63,688 nt of DNA from assembly GCA_902768785.1 (NCBI GenBank), contig CACXMM010000045.1, positions 1 to 63,688 on the forward strand, read 5' to 3'. Source of the stretch: an uncultured Prevotellaceae bacterium. GTDB lineage: Bacteria; Bacteroidota; Bacteroidia; Bacteroidales; Bacteroidaceae. The notes below the pieces were generated by a model. That model worked only from the letters and a program-made list of their open reading frames with translations. It searched no databases and was not told where the DNA came from. The number at the start of each line of letters is the position of its first letter. Positions within the stretch are counted from its first letter, which is position 1. A program made the position numbers and the translations under genes. Positions 42,174-50,919 of the stretch are shown here, piece by piece.

Positions 42174-43748
42174 ATGAAAAGAACGATCTTACTGGTGATG
42201 GCATCTTTATTGCTGGTCATCCATTCAAAAGGACAAAACAATGAACCCCTCGTCGTGAACACCCGTTCCGGACTTGTCCAAGGAATCAATCAGGAAGGCA
42301 CGCATGCCTTCCTCGGCATCCCTTACGCCACTGTGGAACGCTTCATGCCTCCCAAGCCTGTGAAGAGATGGAAAGGGGTGAGGGTATGCGATCACTGGGG
42401 TCCGATGACGATGCAGCAGACCAGTCGTGCGATGACGGAAGACGAGATGTCGGAGAACTGCTGTGTACTCAACGTGTGGACTACCGATGTCAAAGCCAGG
42501 AAGCCCGTGATGTTCTGGTTACACGGCGGCGGCTTCGACAGCGGCACCTCGGAATGGGATCCCGGCATGTGCCTTGCGAAGAAAGACGTGGTGGTGGTGA
42601 GCATCAATCATCGTCTGAACATCCTTGGATTCCTCGATCTCTCGACATGCGGAAAGAAATACAAGTACTCCGGCAATGTCGGCATGCTCGATGCCATACA
42701 GGCTTTGGAATGGGTACGTGACAATATCGCCAAGTTCGGCGGCGATCCCAATAATGTTACCATCTTCGGTGAGTCGGGCGGTGGCGGTAAGGTGGGCACC
42801 CTGCTCTGCATGCCCAAGGCCAAGGGACTCTTCCACAAAGCCATCATCATGAGCGGCACCATCCTCAACGTGAACACTAAGGCCATGACAGAGGAACTGG
42901 GCGAGGCCGTACTGAAGGAGCTGGGCATCGACAAGAAGAATGTGGACAAGATCAAGGAGGTATCCTATAAGGATCTCTATGCAGCAGGACAGCGGGCGAT
43001 GGCGGCCAGCATCGGCACCCGCAGACCTGGCACCCCGATGATGTGGGGCTTCGGACCTACCCCCGATGGTGAGGTGCTCCTGCAACAGCCTTTCCAGCCC
43101 GCCTTTGCCAGCATCAGCGACGATATCCCCATCATGATCGGTACGACGTTCAACGAACTGCAGCGCCCTCGCTACGGACAGAAGATAACCTTCGAGGATG
43201 CCCATAAGGAACTGGAGCGCACCTTCGGCGACGAGACCGACGCCTACATCAGTGCCTTTATAGAAGCCTATCCAGATGGATCCTGCGAACAGCTGATGCA
43301 AAACCTGCTGAGTATCGACTGGCTCTTCCGTCCGAAGACCATCATTACGGCTGATGCCATCGGCGGTAAGCGCAAGGCCGACACCTATGTATATATGTTC
43401 ACCCTTGGCGAGAGTGACAACCGTGGCTATAAAGGCTCCGCCCACGGCGCAGAGCTGAAGTACTGCTTCGACGTACTGCACCACTACAGAAACCAACTGT
43501 CGCAGTCAACCATTGATGCCAACCAGATATGGGCCACAAGGATGAGTGATGTATGGGCACAGTTTGCCCATACGGGCAATCCCGACAGTGATGGGCACTA
43601 CGGATGGCATCCCTATACCCAGGAAAACGGTGAACTGCTGGAGTTTGGCGGCTCCGTCGCCCGCATACACAACAACCACGACCGCAAGCTCGAGGAAATC
43701 ATCAACCGCCATTGCTTCAAACAACTGGACGCGTTCAGAAAAAGATGA
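42174..43748 (+). CDS. Secreted type-B carboxylesterase
   Basis: 524 aa from MKRTILLVMASLLLVIHSKGQ (ATG 42174; earlier ATGs overlap the previous gene). Alpha/beta hydrolase of the carboxylesterase B family: GIPYATVERF, oxyanion HGGGFDSGT, nucleophile Ser201 in GESGGGGK, and GSAHGAELKY holding the catalytic His. Likely periplasmic, acting on ester groups of carbohydrates or xenobiotics. Downstream of the LOG-like gene by 19 bp. Confidence 0.88.
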   Translation: MKRTILLVMASLLLVIHSKGQNNEPLVVNTRSGLVQGINQEGTHAFLGIPYATVERFMPPKPVKRWKGVRVCDHWGPMTMQQTSRAMTEDEMSENCCVLNVWTTDVKARKPVMFWLHGGGFDSGTSEWDPGMCLAKKDVVVVSINHRLNILGFLDLSTCGKKYKYSGNVGMLDAIQALEWVRDNIAKFGGDPNNVTIFGESGGGGKVGTLLCMPKAKGLFHKAIIMSGTILNVNTKAMTEELGEAVLKELGIDKKNVDKIKEVSYKDLYAAGQRAMAASIGTRRPGTPMMWGFGPTPDGEVLLQQPFQPAFASISDDIPIMIGTTFNELQRPRYGQKITFEDAHKELERTFGDETDAYISAFIEAYPDGSCEQLMQNLLSIDWLFRPKTIITADAIGGKRKADTYVYMFTLGESDNRGYKGSAHGAELKYCFDVLHHYRNQLSQSTIDANQIWATRMSDVWAQFAHTGNPDSDGHYGWHPYTQENGELLEFGGSVARIHNNHDRKLEEIINRHCFKQLDAFRKR

Positions 43749-43819
43749 GACTCCTGTCATCCTGTTAATAAAATATGTTAAATAGCCATCATCAGGACAG
43801 CCATATCTCTTTTTTTCAC

Positions 43820-43874
43820 TACCTTTGCTTACAGAGAAATAGCATGGCAACAGCCGCGAGAGTTGCTGTCATGC
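43820..43874 (+). promoter_or_regulatory. Promoter and leader hairpin of the TonB receptor gene
   Basis: TACCTTTG -7 box (43820-43827). The short leader then contains nested pairs GCATG/CATGC and CAAC/GTTG around AGCCGCGAGA (43842-43874). Too small for a cobalamin or TPP riboswitch; it may be a simple attenuator or a protein-binding site. Confidence 0.4.
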
Positions 43875-43898
43875 ATTAAATATAAGAAACTGAATGAC

Positions 43899-45767
43899 AT
43901 GAAAAAAACTAATGTGTTTGTGTTCATGGCCATCCTGGCCATGAATGCATCAGCACAGACCACGGATTCCCTTGCCTTGGAGGAAGTCGTTGTGACAGGA
44001 ACTCGCTATGCTACTGATGTGCGCCACCTGCCCATGACGGTGAACATCATCGGAAGGGAGAAGCTGACGGAACAGCACCAGATGAATGTACTGCCTACCG
44101 CCATGCAACAGGTTCCCGGATTCTTCGTCACCTCACGCTCGATGATGGGCTACGGCGTATCAACGGGAGCGGCAGGAGGCATCTACCTGCGTGGTATCTC
44201 TGGCGGTGCAGGACAATTGCTCGTCCTCATCGACGGTCATCCGCAATATCAGGGTATCTACGGACATCCCATCAGCGACAGCTACCAGACACTGATGGCC
44301 GACCGTGTGGAGGTGTTGCGAGGACCAGCCTCCGTACTCTACGGAAGCAATGCCATGGGTGGTGTGATGAACATCGTGACGCGCTCGATGCACGGCGATG
44401 GGATAAAGACCAACGTCAATGTGGGAGCCGGTAGCTATGGTACAGTACAGGCAGAGGCATCCAATCAGGTGCGCAGCGGGAAATTCTCGTCAACCGTCTC
44501 AGCACAATACGGGCGCACTGACAACCACCGTCCTCGCATGGGTTTCGAACAATATGGAGGCTATATGAAGTTAGGCTATGACTTCAACAGTCATTGGAAT
44601 GCCTACGTCGATGCCGACATCACACACTTCAATGCCTCCTATCCCGGTGCTGTGACAAGTCCGCTCTTCAGCGCCAACCAATGGATTACCCGTGGTGTGG
44701 TATCAGCAGCCTTGGAGAACCACTATGGGACAACAAGCGGAGCCCTGAGCGTCTATAGCAATTTCGGACGACATAAGATTGACGATGGCACTGCCGATCC
44801 TGCCAAGCCCACAGCACGATACTTCCGTTCAAAGGATGCCCTGACGGGCATATCCTGGTATCAGAGCGCACGACTCTTCGAAGGGAACCGTCTGACCGTC
44901 GGTCTTGACTACCAGCATATCTACGGCAATGCCTATTACACATCGAAAGAGACGGGTGAGGTGCTCGACACCCCCAACAAACAGAGTGGCAAGTCATACC
45001 GCAATGAGGTGGCAGGATATGTGGATTTCCGTCAGGACCTGTTGTCATGGCTGACCATCGATGCCGGAGCACGTGTGGACCATCATAGCATCACAGGTAC
45101 GGAGTTCGTACCACAGGGCGGTGTGGTGGTTCGTCCGATGGCCACCGGTGAGGCCAAGGCGATGGTGAGCAAGGGCTTTCGCAACCCTACCATGCGCGAG
45201 ATGTATCTCTATCCCCCATCGAACACCGACTTGAAGCCCGAGCGTCTCTGGAACTACGAACTGTCATGGCGCCACCGGCTCACCGACCTCACCTATGGTG
45301 TGAACCTCTTCTATATCAATGGAGACAACATGATCCAAACGGTGCGCATCGATGGTAAGCCACGGAACGTGAACTCCGGCGAGATTGAGAACTACGGCAT
45401 CGAGGCGGAGCTCAAATACCCCATCGGGCGCTATTTCAACATTACGGGTAACTACTCCTTCCTTCATATGAAGAACAAGATAGTGGGAGCACCCGAGCAC
45501 ACCTCATTCGTGGGGATTGACTTCCATCAGGGTAAATGGATGGCCACCGCAGGACTGTATTATGTCAGCGGCCTCTACACGGAGGTGGGCGAACAAGAGA
45601 CCAAGGAGGACATCTGTCTGCTAAGTGCTTCTGTCACCTATGCGCTCACCAAGACCTTCAGACTCTGGGCACGAGGGGAGAACCTACTGGCCAGAAGCTA
45701 TGAGATCAACCTCGGATACCCCATGCCACGTGCCACGTTCATGGGAGGAATCAGTCTGGATTTCTAA
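43899..45767 (+). CDS. TonB-dependent outer-membrane receptor
   Basis: 622 aa from MKKTNVFVFMAILAMNASA (ATG 43899). TonB box-like LALEEVVVTGTR right after the signal peptide; plug domain with VPGFFVTSRS, GGIYLRGISGGAGQLLVLIDGHPQYQGIYGHP, VEVLRGPASVLYGSNAMGGVMNIVT; 22-strand barrel ending in aromatic FMGGISLDF. It lacks the SusC N-terminal extension and SusD partner, so a small ligand such as a metal chelate or vitamin is more likely than glycan. The S-component-like gene follows by 54 bp, supporting vitamin uptake. Confidence 0.92.
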   Translation: MKKTNVFVFMAILAMNASAQTTDSLALEEVVVTGTRYATDVRHLPMTVNIIGREKLTEQHQMNVLPTAMQQVPGFFVTSRSMMGYGVSTGAAGGIYLRGISGGAGQLLVLIDGHPQYQGIYGHPISDSYQTLMADRVEVLRGPASVLYGSNAMGGVMNIVTRSMHGDGIKTNVNVGAGSYGTVQAEASNQVRSGKFSSTVSAQYGRTDNHRPRMGFEQYGGYMKLGYDFNSHWNAYVDADITHFNASYPGAVTSPLFSANQWITRGVVSAALENHYGTTSGALSVYSNFGRHKIDDGTADPAKPTARYFRSKDALTGISWYQSARLFEGNRLTVGLDYQHIYGNAYYTSKETGEVLDTPNKQSGKSYRNEVAGYVDFRQDLLSWLTIDAGARVDHHSITGTEFVPQGGVVVRPMATGEAKAMVSKGFRNPTMREMYLYPPSNTDLKPERLWNYELSWRHRLTDLTYGVNLFYINGDNMIQTVRIDGKPRNVNSGEIENYGIEAELKYPIGRYFNITGNYSFLHMKNKIVGAPEHTSFVGIDFHQGKWMATAGLYYVSGLYTEVGEQETKEDICLLSASVTYALTKTFRLWARGENLLARSYEINLGYPMPRATFMGGISLDF

Positions 45768-45821
45768 GACATCATCTTTCTATTGACAATCATACAATAA
45801 CAAAATCTATTTCAATCATTT

Positions 45822-46322
45822 ATGGAAACAAGTACAAGACTCTACACATTGAATTATGATGAGGCAAAGACCTACCTATGGGCAGCGGTGTTCGTTGCCT
45901 GCAACATGGTATTGCCCCCTTTGTTCCACCTCATCCCACAGGGTGGTATCATCTTCTCTCCCCTGTCGCTCGTCATCCTCGCCGGTGCCTATAAGTTCGG
46001 ATGGAAGACGGGATTGCTGGCAGCCGTATTGTCACCGTTAGCCAACCACCTGCTGACTGGTATTCCCGAATGGGGTGTGCTACAGGTGATGACGGTGAAG
46101 CTCGCCGTATTAGCTCTTATTGCCGGATTGGCCGCCGAGCGTTTCCGCAAGGTCAGTCTGCCCGTCATTATAGGTGTTGTGCTCGTCAGTGAGCTGATCG
46201 GATGTGCTGGCGAATTTCTTCTCACAGGTGGTGTGGATGCCACCATTGCCGACTTCGTCATCGGCTGGCCTGGTTTGCTGTTACAGGTGATTGGTGCCTG
46301 GCTCATTCTGAAATTCCTATAG
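45822..46322 (+). CDS. ECF-transporter S-component-like membrane protein
   Basis: 166 aa, five or six membrane segments (about 19-35, 40-58, 62-80, 86-105, 114-135, 145-164). LSLVILAGAYKFGWKTGLLAAVLSPLANHLLTG has the shape of the substrate-binding segments of ECF S-components. Paired with the TonB receptor gene just upstream, it suggests an uptake route over both membranes for a vitamin-like ligand. Ligand and the EcfAT module are not visible in the window. Confidence 0.65.
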   Translation: METSTRLYTLNYDEAKTYLWAAVFVACNMVLPPLFHLIPQGGIIFSPLSLVILAGAYKFGWKTGLLAAVLSPLANHLLTGIPEWGVLQVMTVKLAVLALIAGLAAERFRKVSLPVIIGVVLVSELIGCAGEFLLTGGVDATIADFVIGWPGLLLQVIGAWLILKFL

Positions 46323-46399
46323 GAAATTTTATATGATCTGATTGAACTTCTCCAAAAAATTCGTATCTTTGCAGCATCAACCTAAAATGATCAAAGATT

Positions 46400-46900
46400 A
46401 TGGGATTCATAGAACAGAATCTGACGAATAATGAGAAGATTGTCCATAAAGGACATCTGCATTGGTTTGCCTATGCCAGCGGACTGGCTTTGATAGCCGT
46501 CCTCTGGGCTGTGGCCATGGTAATTATTGCATTCAATGTGCCTGAATTCTGGGTGTTTGCGGTCGTTACTTTGTTGGCATTGCTCATCGGCTATATCTAC
46601 GTGTGGCTGGTGAGCAAGAATACGGAATACTATATCACCAACAAACGGCTCATCGTGAAGAAAGGTATCGTACAACGGAACACCTCTGAAATACGACTCG
46701 TGAAATGCGAGGGCGTGATGGTGGAGCAGAGTATTCTCGGACGTATGTTCAATTACGGTACCATCAAAATCACCACGGGTGAGGTGGTCAACACCTATCA
46801 GTTTATTGCCAGTCCGATCCGCTTCCGTACGAAACTGAATGAAACACTCGACCAGTTGGATGTTTCCAAGACGGCAGAAGACCAGGACGACAAGTATTGA
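46400..46900 (+). CDS. PH-domain (bPH_2/YdbS-type) membrane protein
   Basis: 166 aa. Two membrane segments (about 27-45 and 52-70) followed by a bacterial PH-like domain: TEYYITNKRLIVKKGIVQRNTSEIRLVKCEGVMVEQSILGRMFNYGTIKI. Soluble C-terminal tail is acidic. Proteins of this family sit in the inner membrane; the biochemical role is not established. A TATCTTTG -7 box (46364-46371) stands 29 bp upstream. Confidence 0.85.
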   Translation: MGFIEQNLTNNEKIVHKGHLHWFAYASGLALIAVLWAVAMVIIAFNVPEFWVFAVVTLLALLIGYIYVWLVSKNTEYYITNKRLIVKKGIVQRNTSEIRLVKCEGVMVEQSILGRMFNYGTIKITTGEVVNTYQFIASPIRFRTKLNETLDQLDVSKTAEDQDDKY

Positions 46901-46916
46901 CTAGGGACAGACAGCA

Positions 46917-46982
46917 TAGGGATTTCCCTCTCACATGTAGGTTTTTCCCTCTTTGTTCTTTCATCTATTTTCAGTACCTTTG
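46917..46982 (+). promoter_or_regulatory. Promoter with paired TAGGGATTTCCC motif
   Basis: TAGGGATTTCCCT (46917-46929) and GTAGGTTTTTCCCT (46937-46950), 20 bp apart, directly precede TTTG (46952-46955), a 19-bp spacer and TACCTTTG (46975-46982). The motif pair is in activator position. Confidence 0.6.
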
Positions 46983-47017
46983 TAAATGAAACAGGTTGAA
47001 CCGATTTGCAAAACAAC

Positions 47018-47836
47018 ATGGAAATGAGAAAGATAGTCATAGGATATTGCTTACTGTGCTCCCTGGCAGCCATGGCACAGTCCACTTCACGTAAGATGGA
47101 ATACGTGGAGGCTGATAATCATAACCAGAAGATTATCAACAGATACAATAAATGCCACAAGAATCATAACATGTACGTTGAACCGGAGTTGGCGAAGGAT
47201 TTCACGGCTATCTTCGGCGTGAGGGACAATTCTATCATGTCGAACAAGGACATCGAGGTAAGCATCGTGAAGAAAAGAATCGGCAACCCCATCTACAACG
47301 ACAAGGAGGACCGTGTATATTACGTGCAAATCAAGAACAAGACCAACAAAACCCTCTATATTGACCGCGGCTACTGCTTCAGAATCGACAGTGATGGCAG
47401 CAAATACCGTTACTACAATTCCGGCAACCGTGTGGACTCACTCTACAGGGAAAGAGTAATAGCCATTCCCCCTCACGCCAAGAAGAATCTCACCGACTAC
47501 CACTGTATCAAGGACCCGCAGGCTAACTATCCCGAAATTGTGGAATATCCTGAAGAATTCCTGTGGAATATGGAGGCTGTCGGAATAAGTAAGGGCTACG
47601 TACACTATGGGGAGTCCAGACAGTTCACGGAGAAGAATTCACCGTTCTACAGGACCTTCGTGATCTACTATTCTAAAGAGAAGGATTTATCGACGTATTC
47701 ATTAGCCTTGGTGAACTGCTATATCAAGGAAATCATCGGCTATTACTATCCTGAGACGTATGAATACGACATCCTAAGTACCCACATTGTGGGTGATGAT
47801 AAATACAGCATCACCAGCTGGCTACCCCTGTATTAA
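47018..47836 (+). CDS. Secreted protein of unknown function
   Basis: 272 aa from ATG 47018 (MEMRKIVIGYCLLCSLAAMAQ signal; a second ATG at 47024). The mature protein starts with polar helical sequence (MEYVEADNHNQKIINRYNKCHK) and then has a beta-rich segment with YYVQIKNKTNKTLYIDRGYCFRIDSDG, suggesting an immunoglobulin-like domain. Several aromatic and charged residues; no lipobox. Family not recognised. Shares the paired TAGGGATTTCCC promoter motif. Confidence 0.72.
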   Translation: MEMRKIVIGYCLLCSLAAMAQSTSRKMEYVEADNHNQKIINRYNKCHKNHNMYVEPELAKDFTAIFGVRDNSIMSNKDIEVSIVKKRIGNPIYNDKEDRVYYVQIKNKTNKTLYIDRGYCFRIDSDGSKYRYYNSGNRVDSLYRERVIAIPPHAKKNLTDYHCIKDPQANYPEIVEYPEEFLWNMEAVGISKGYVHYGESRQFTEKNSPFYRTFVIYYSKEKDLSTYSLALVNCYIKEIIGYYYPETYEYDILSTHIVGDDKYSITSWLPLY

Positions 47837-47888
47837 TGTTCCCATCGGGATCTCCTTTATTCTCTTTCAGGAGATCCCGATGGGAACA
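47837..47888 (+). terminator. Strong bidirectional hairpin between convergent genes
   Basis: 19-bp perfect stem (47837-47855 with 47870-47888; arms TGTTCCCATCGGGATCTCC) and a 14-nt T-rich loop. It lies between convergent genes at 47836 and 47905. Confidence 0.8.
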
Positions 47889-47904
47889 GTTGAAAGACGA
47901 ATGG

Positions 47905-48474
47905 TTATTTCTTGTGATGACGCTTGGGATGTAACTTCACGTCGATCTTGAAATTCGTGCGCAGTTCCTTAACCACCGCCTTCGTCAGGAAGGCATGCCC
48001 CTCACCTTTATCCTTCTTGAAGAGGAAGCGCAGGCGCTTGCCACCCAACGTCTTTTTCTCAACGACACAAGTCGAAGTAGTGGGCTCTTCGAGATGCCCT
48101 GCCCCATTGACGGAACGTCCGCGGAACTCCACGGATGTATCCACGTCCTCGTCGTAAAGGTCGAGGATACGACCAAGCATATCCAGCGCTTCGTCGGTGG
48201 TGGAACCCAACCAGATGGTAACCTCATCAACGTTCTGCACGTTCACGCCGAGAATCTCATCAGCCCCTAAGGTGTTGTTCACACGACCCAGACTGAGGTA
48301 GTAGCCGAAGCTGTCATCCTCATCGGTATCTTTATAGGTAAAGATGGAGTAGTCACCATGATCCGTTTCGCTATCGGCTACCTCCATTCTGACGCCAGCA
48401 CGTTGTTTGGGTTGTGCATAGACTGTGCTCAGTGACAATGTACAGAGCAGCAGCATCGTCCATAATTTCTTCAT
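47905..48474 (-). CDS. Secreted protein of unknown function
   Basis: 189 aa, signal peptide MKKLWTMLLLCTLSLSTVYAQ. Acidic middle (SETDHGDYSIFTYKDTDEDD), LYDEDVDTSVEFRG, and a basic His/Lys-rich C-terminus (HPKRHHKK). No domain recognised. Single gene, convergent with its left neighbour. Confidence 0.7.
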   Translation of the reverse strand: MKKLWTMLLLCTLSLSTVYAQPKQRAGVRMEVADSETDHGDYSIFTYKDTDEDDSFGYYLSLGRVNNTLGADEILGVNVQNVDEVTIWLGSTTDEALDMLGRILDLYDEDVDTSVEFRGRSVNGAGHLEEPTTSTCVVEKKTLGGKRLRFLFKKDKGEGHAFLTKAVVKELRTNFKIDVKLHPKRHHKK

Positions 48475-48621
48475 AAACTTTGAATATTTGAATACTTTAA
48501 ACTTGATTGTGGTCGCAAAGATACGAAAAATAACAAAACATACAAAAAAAAGGAAAGGTTTTTGTAAAAAAGTTGTATCTTTGCCCTACAATATGGCAGT
48601 ATTCACTGAAAACGTACCTTT

Positions 48622-50772
48622 ATGAATCCATTTACAAAGAAGATTGCACAAGTGCTTGGACTCCCGGAAAAGGGAGTCGATAACACCCTTACCCTGCTGG
48701 AAGACGGCTGCACCATCCCGTTCATCTCCCGTTACAGAAAGGAACGTACAGGAGGATTGAACGAGGTTCAGATCGCACAAATCGCAGAGATAAACGACAA
48801 ACTGAAAGAGCTGGTGAAACGCAAGGAGACCATCGTCAAGACCATCACCGAACAGGGGAAGATGACCGATGAGCTGCAGAAACGTATCGACAACTGCTGG
48901 GAGAGCACCGAGCTGGAAGATATCTACCTGCCCTATCGTCCCAAGAGGAGGACAAGGGCACAGGTAGCGCGTGAGCAAGGACTGGAACCCCTTGCCACTC
49001 TATTGCTGCTCCAGCGCGAACCCCATCCGCAACAGGTTGCACAGCGTTTTGTGAAAGGTGAGGTGACGGATGTCGCCACAGCCCTGAAAGGAGCACAGGA
49101 CATCATCGCCGAGATGGTGAGTGAAGACGAGCGGTCGCGTAACCAGGTTCGCCAGTCGTTCCGCCGCGATGCCCGCATCAGCAGTAAGGTGGTGAAGGCC
49201 AAGAAGGATACCGACGAGGCTGCCAAATTTTCAGACTATTTCGACTGGGAGGAGCCCCTCAAACGTTGTTCCTCCCACCGTCTGCTGGCTATGCGACGGG
49301 GAGAGAGCGAGGGTATTCTGCGGGTGAGCATCACCACAAACGACGAGTTCTGCGTGGAACGTCTCCAACGACATTACGTTCATGGGTATGGCAAATGCCA
49401 GAGTCTGGTGGCCGAGGCCGTAGAGGATGGGTACAAACGACTGCTGGAGCCCAGCATTGAAACGGAGTTCGCTGCACTGAGCAAGGAACAGGCTGACGAA
49501 GAAGCCATCAAAGTGTTCACAGCCAACCTGCGACAGCTGCTGATGGATGCGCCCTTAGGACAGAAAAGGGTGATGGGTGTGGATCCAGGATTCCGAACGG
49601 GCTGTAAGGTGGTGTGCCTCGATGCCCAAGGTAACCTGCTGCATCATGAGGCCATCTTCCCTCACCCTCCCGTAAACCACCGCATGCAGGCTACGATGCA
49701 CGTGCTCCAGATGCTCAAAGACTATCAGATTGAGGCCATCGCCATCGGCAACGGAACGGCGAGCCGGGAAACAAAGGAGTTCATGGAGGAGGTCATCACC
49801 ACCCTCCCCACTCCACACTCCTCACTCCCCACTCCTCAAATCTTCGTGGTGAGCGAAGACGGAGCATCGGTGTATTCTGCCTCCAAGACGGCACGGGAAG
49901 AGTTTCCCGATGAGGACGTCACCGTGAGAGGTGCTGTGAGCATCGGACGCCGTCTGATGGATCCTTTAGCTGAGCTGGTGAAGATTGATCCAAAGAGCAT
50001 CGGTGTAGGACAATATCAGCACGATGTGGATCAGAGTAAGCTGAAAAAGAGTCTTGACCTGATGGTGGAAAGCTGCGTGAATCAAGTGGGTGTGAACTTG
50101 AACACCGCCAGTCAGCACCTGCTGACCTACGTGAGCGGATTAGGTCCCACATTGGCCAAGAACATTATAGAGTACCGCAAGGCTAACGGTGCCTTCACTG
50201 CTCGTGCCCAACTGAAGAAAGTACCACGACTGGGACCGACGGCCTATCAGCAATGTGCAGGCTTCCTGCGTATCCCTCATGCCAAGAACCCCCTCGACAA
50301 CAGTGCCGTGCATCCAGAGAGCTACCCCCTTGTGGAACGGATGGCCCATGACCAGGGGTGCACCGTGGAAGAGCTCATCAGCAACCCCGCCCTGCGGGAA
50401 AAGATAGACATCCGGCATTATGTCACCGCCGAGACGGGTATCCCCACCCTCACCGATATCATGAAAGAACTGGAGAAGCCGGGAAGAGATCCGCGCGAAC
50501 AGATTGAGGTCTTCGAGTTCGACCCGAATGTAAAAGAGGTGGATGACCTGATAGAAGGGATGATTCTGCCTGGGATTGTGACGAATATCACCAACTTCGG
50601 TGCCTTCGTAGATATTGGAGTACACCAAGACGGACTGGTCCATATCTCGCAGCTAGCCAACAAGTTCGTGAAAGACCCTAACGATGTTGTTCACCTACAT
50701 CAACATGTACAAGTGAGGGTCGTTGAAGTAGATAGAAGACGGAACAGGATATCCCTTTCCATGCGCTTATGA
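48622..50772 (+). CDS. tex: Tex family S1 RNA-binding protein with a repeat-encoded insertion
   Basis: 716 aa. N-terminal helical Tex domain, YqgF-like domain (VMGVDPGFRTGCKVVCLD), helix-hairpin-helix repeats (YVSGLGPTLAKNIIEYR, LKKVPRLGPTAYQQCAGFLRIP), and a C-terminal S1 domain (GMILPGIVTNITNFGAFVDIGVHQDGLVHISQL). Tex is thought to act in transcription-linked RNA handling. In the YqgF domain, TLPTPHSSLPTPQ (49805-49843) is encoded by ACTCCAC/ACTCCTC heptamers and interrupts the strand before IFVVSEDG. Confidence 0.93.
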   Translation: MNPFTKKIAQVLGLPEKGVDNTLTLLEDGCTIPFISRYRKERTGGLNEVQIAQIAEINDKLKELVKRKETIVKTITEQGKMTDELQKRIDNCWESTELEDIYLPYRPKRRTRAQVAREQGLEPLATLLLLQREPHPQQVAQRFVKGEVTDVATALKGAQDIIAEMVSEDERSRNQVRQSFRRDARISSKVVKAKKDTDEAAKFSDYFDWEEPLKRCSSHRLLAMRRGESEGILRVSITTNDEFCVERLQRHYVHGYGKCQSLVAEAVEDGYKRLLEPSIETEFAALSKEQADEEAIKVFTANLRQLLMDAPLGQKRVMGVDPGFRTGCKVVCLDAQGNLLHHEAIFPHPPVNHRMQATMHVLQMLKDYQIEAIAIGNGTASRETKEFMEEVITTLPTPHSSLPTPQIFVVSEDGASVYSASKTAREEFPDEDVTVRGAVSIGRRLMDPLAELVKIDPKSIGVGQYQHDVDQSKLKKSLDLMVESCVNQVGVNLNTASQHLLTYVSGLGPTLAKNIIEYRKANGAFTARAQLKKVPRLGPTAYQQCAGFLRIPHAKNPLDNSAVHPESYPLVERMAHDQGCTVEELISNPALREKIDIRHYVTAETGIPTLTDIMKELEKPGRDPREQIEVFEFDPNVKEVDDLIEGMILPGIVTNITNFGAFVDIGVHQDGLVHISQLANKFVKDPNDVVHLHQHVQVRVVEVDRRRNRISLSMRL
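49806..49836 (+). repeat. Period-7 tract inside tex
   Basis: ACTCCAC, ACTCCTC, ACTCCCC, ACTCCTC in exact register. Same heptamers as in the ABC-F gene 14 kb away. Confidence 0.85.
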
Positions 50773-50919
50773 CGCGTGAGAATGATGAGGATTCGATGAA
50801 TCGCTATGTTTTTGGCCAATAATTGGACAAAATATCAGGAATAGCATACACTCTATCACATTTTTTTATATCTTTGCACTGGTTTCCAAAAATCTCAAAC
50901 AAAAGAATAGTATTCGAAT

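Noticed and set aside
43800-43898. Riboswitch before the TonB receptor
   Set aside because: The leader is only about 65 nt and shows none of the known cobalamin, TPP or preQ1 core motifs.
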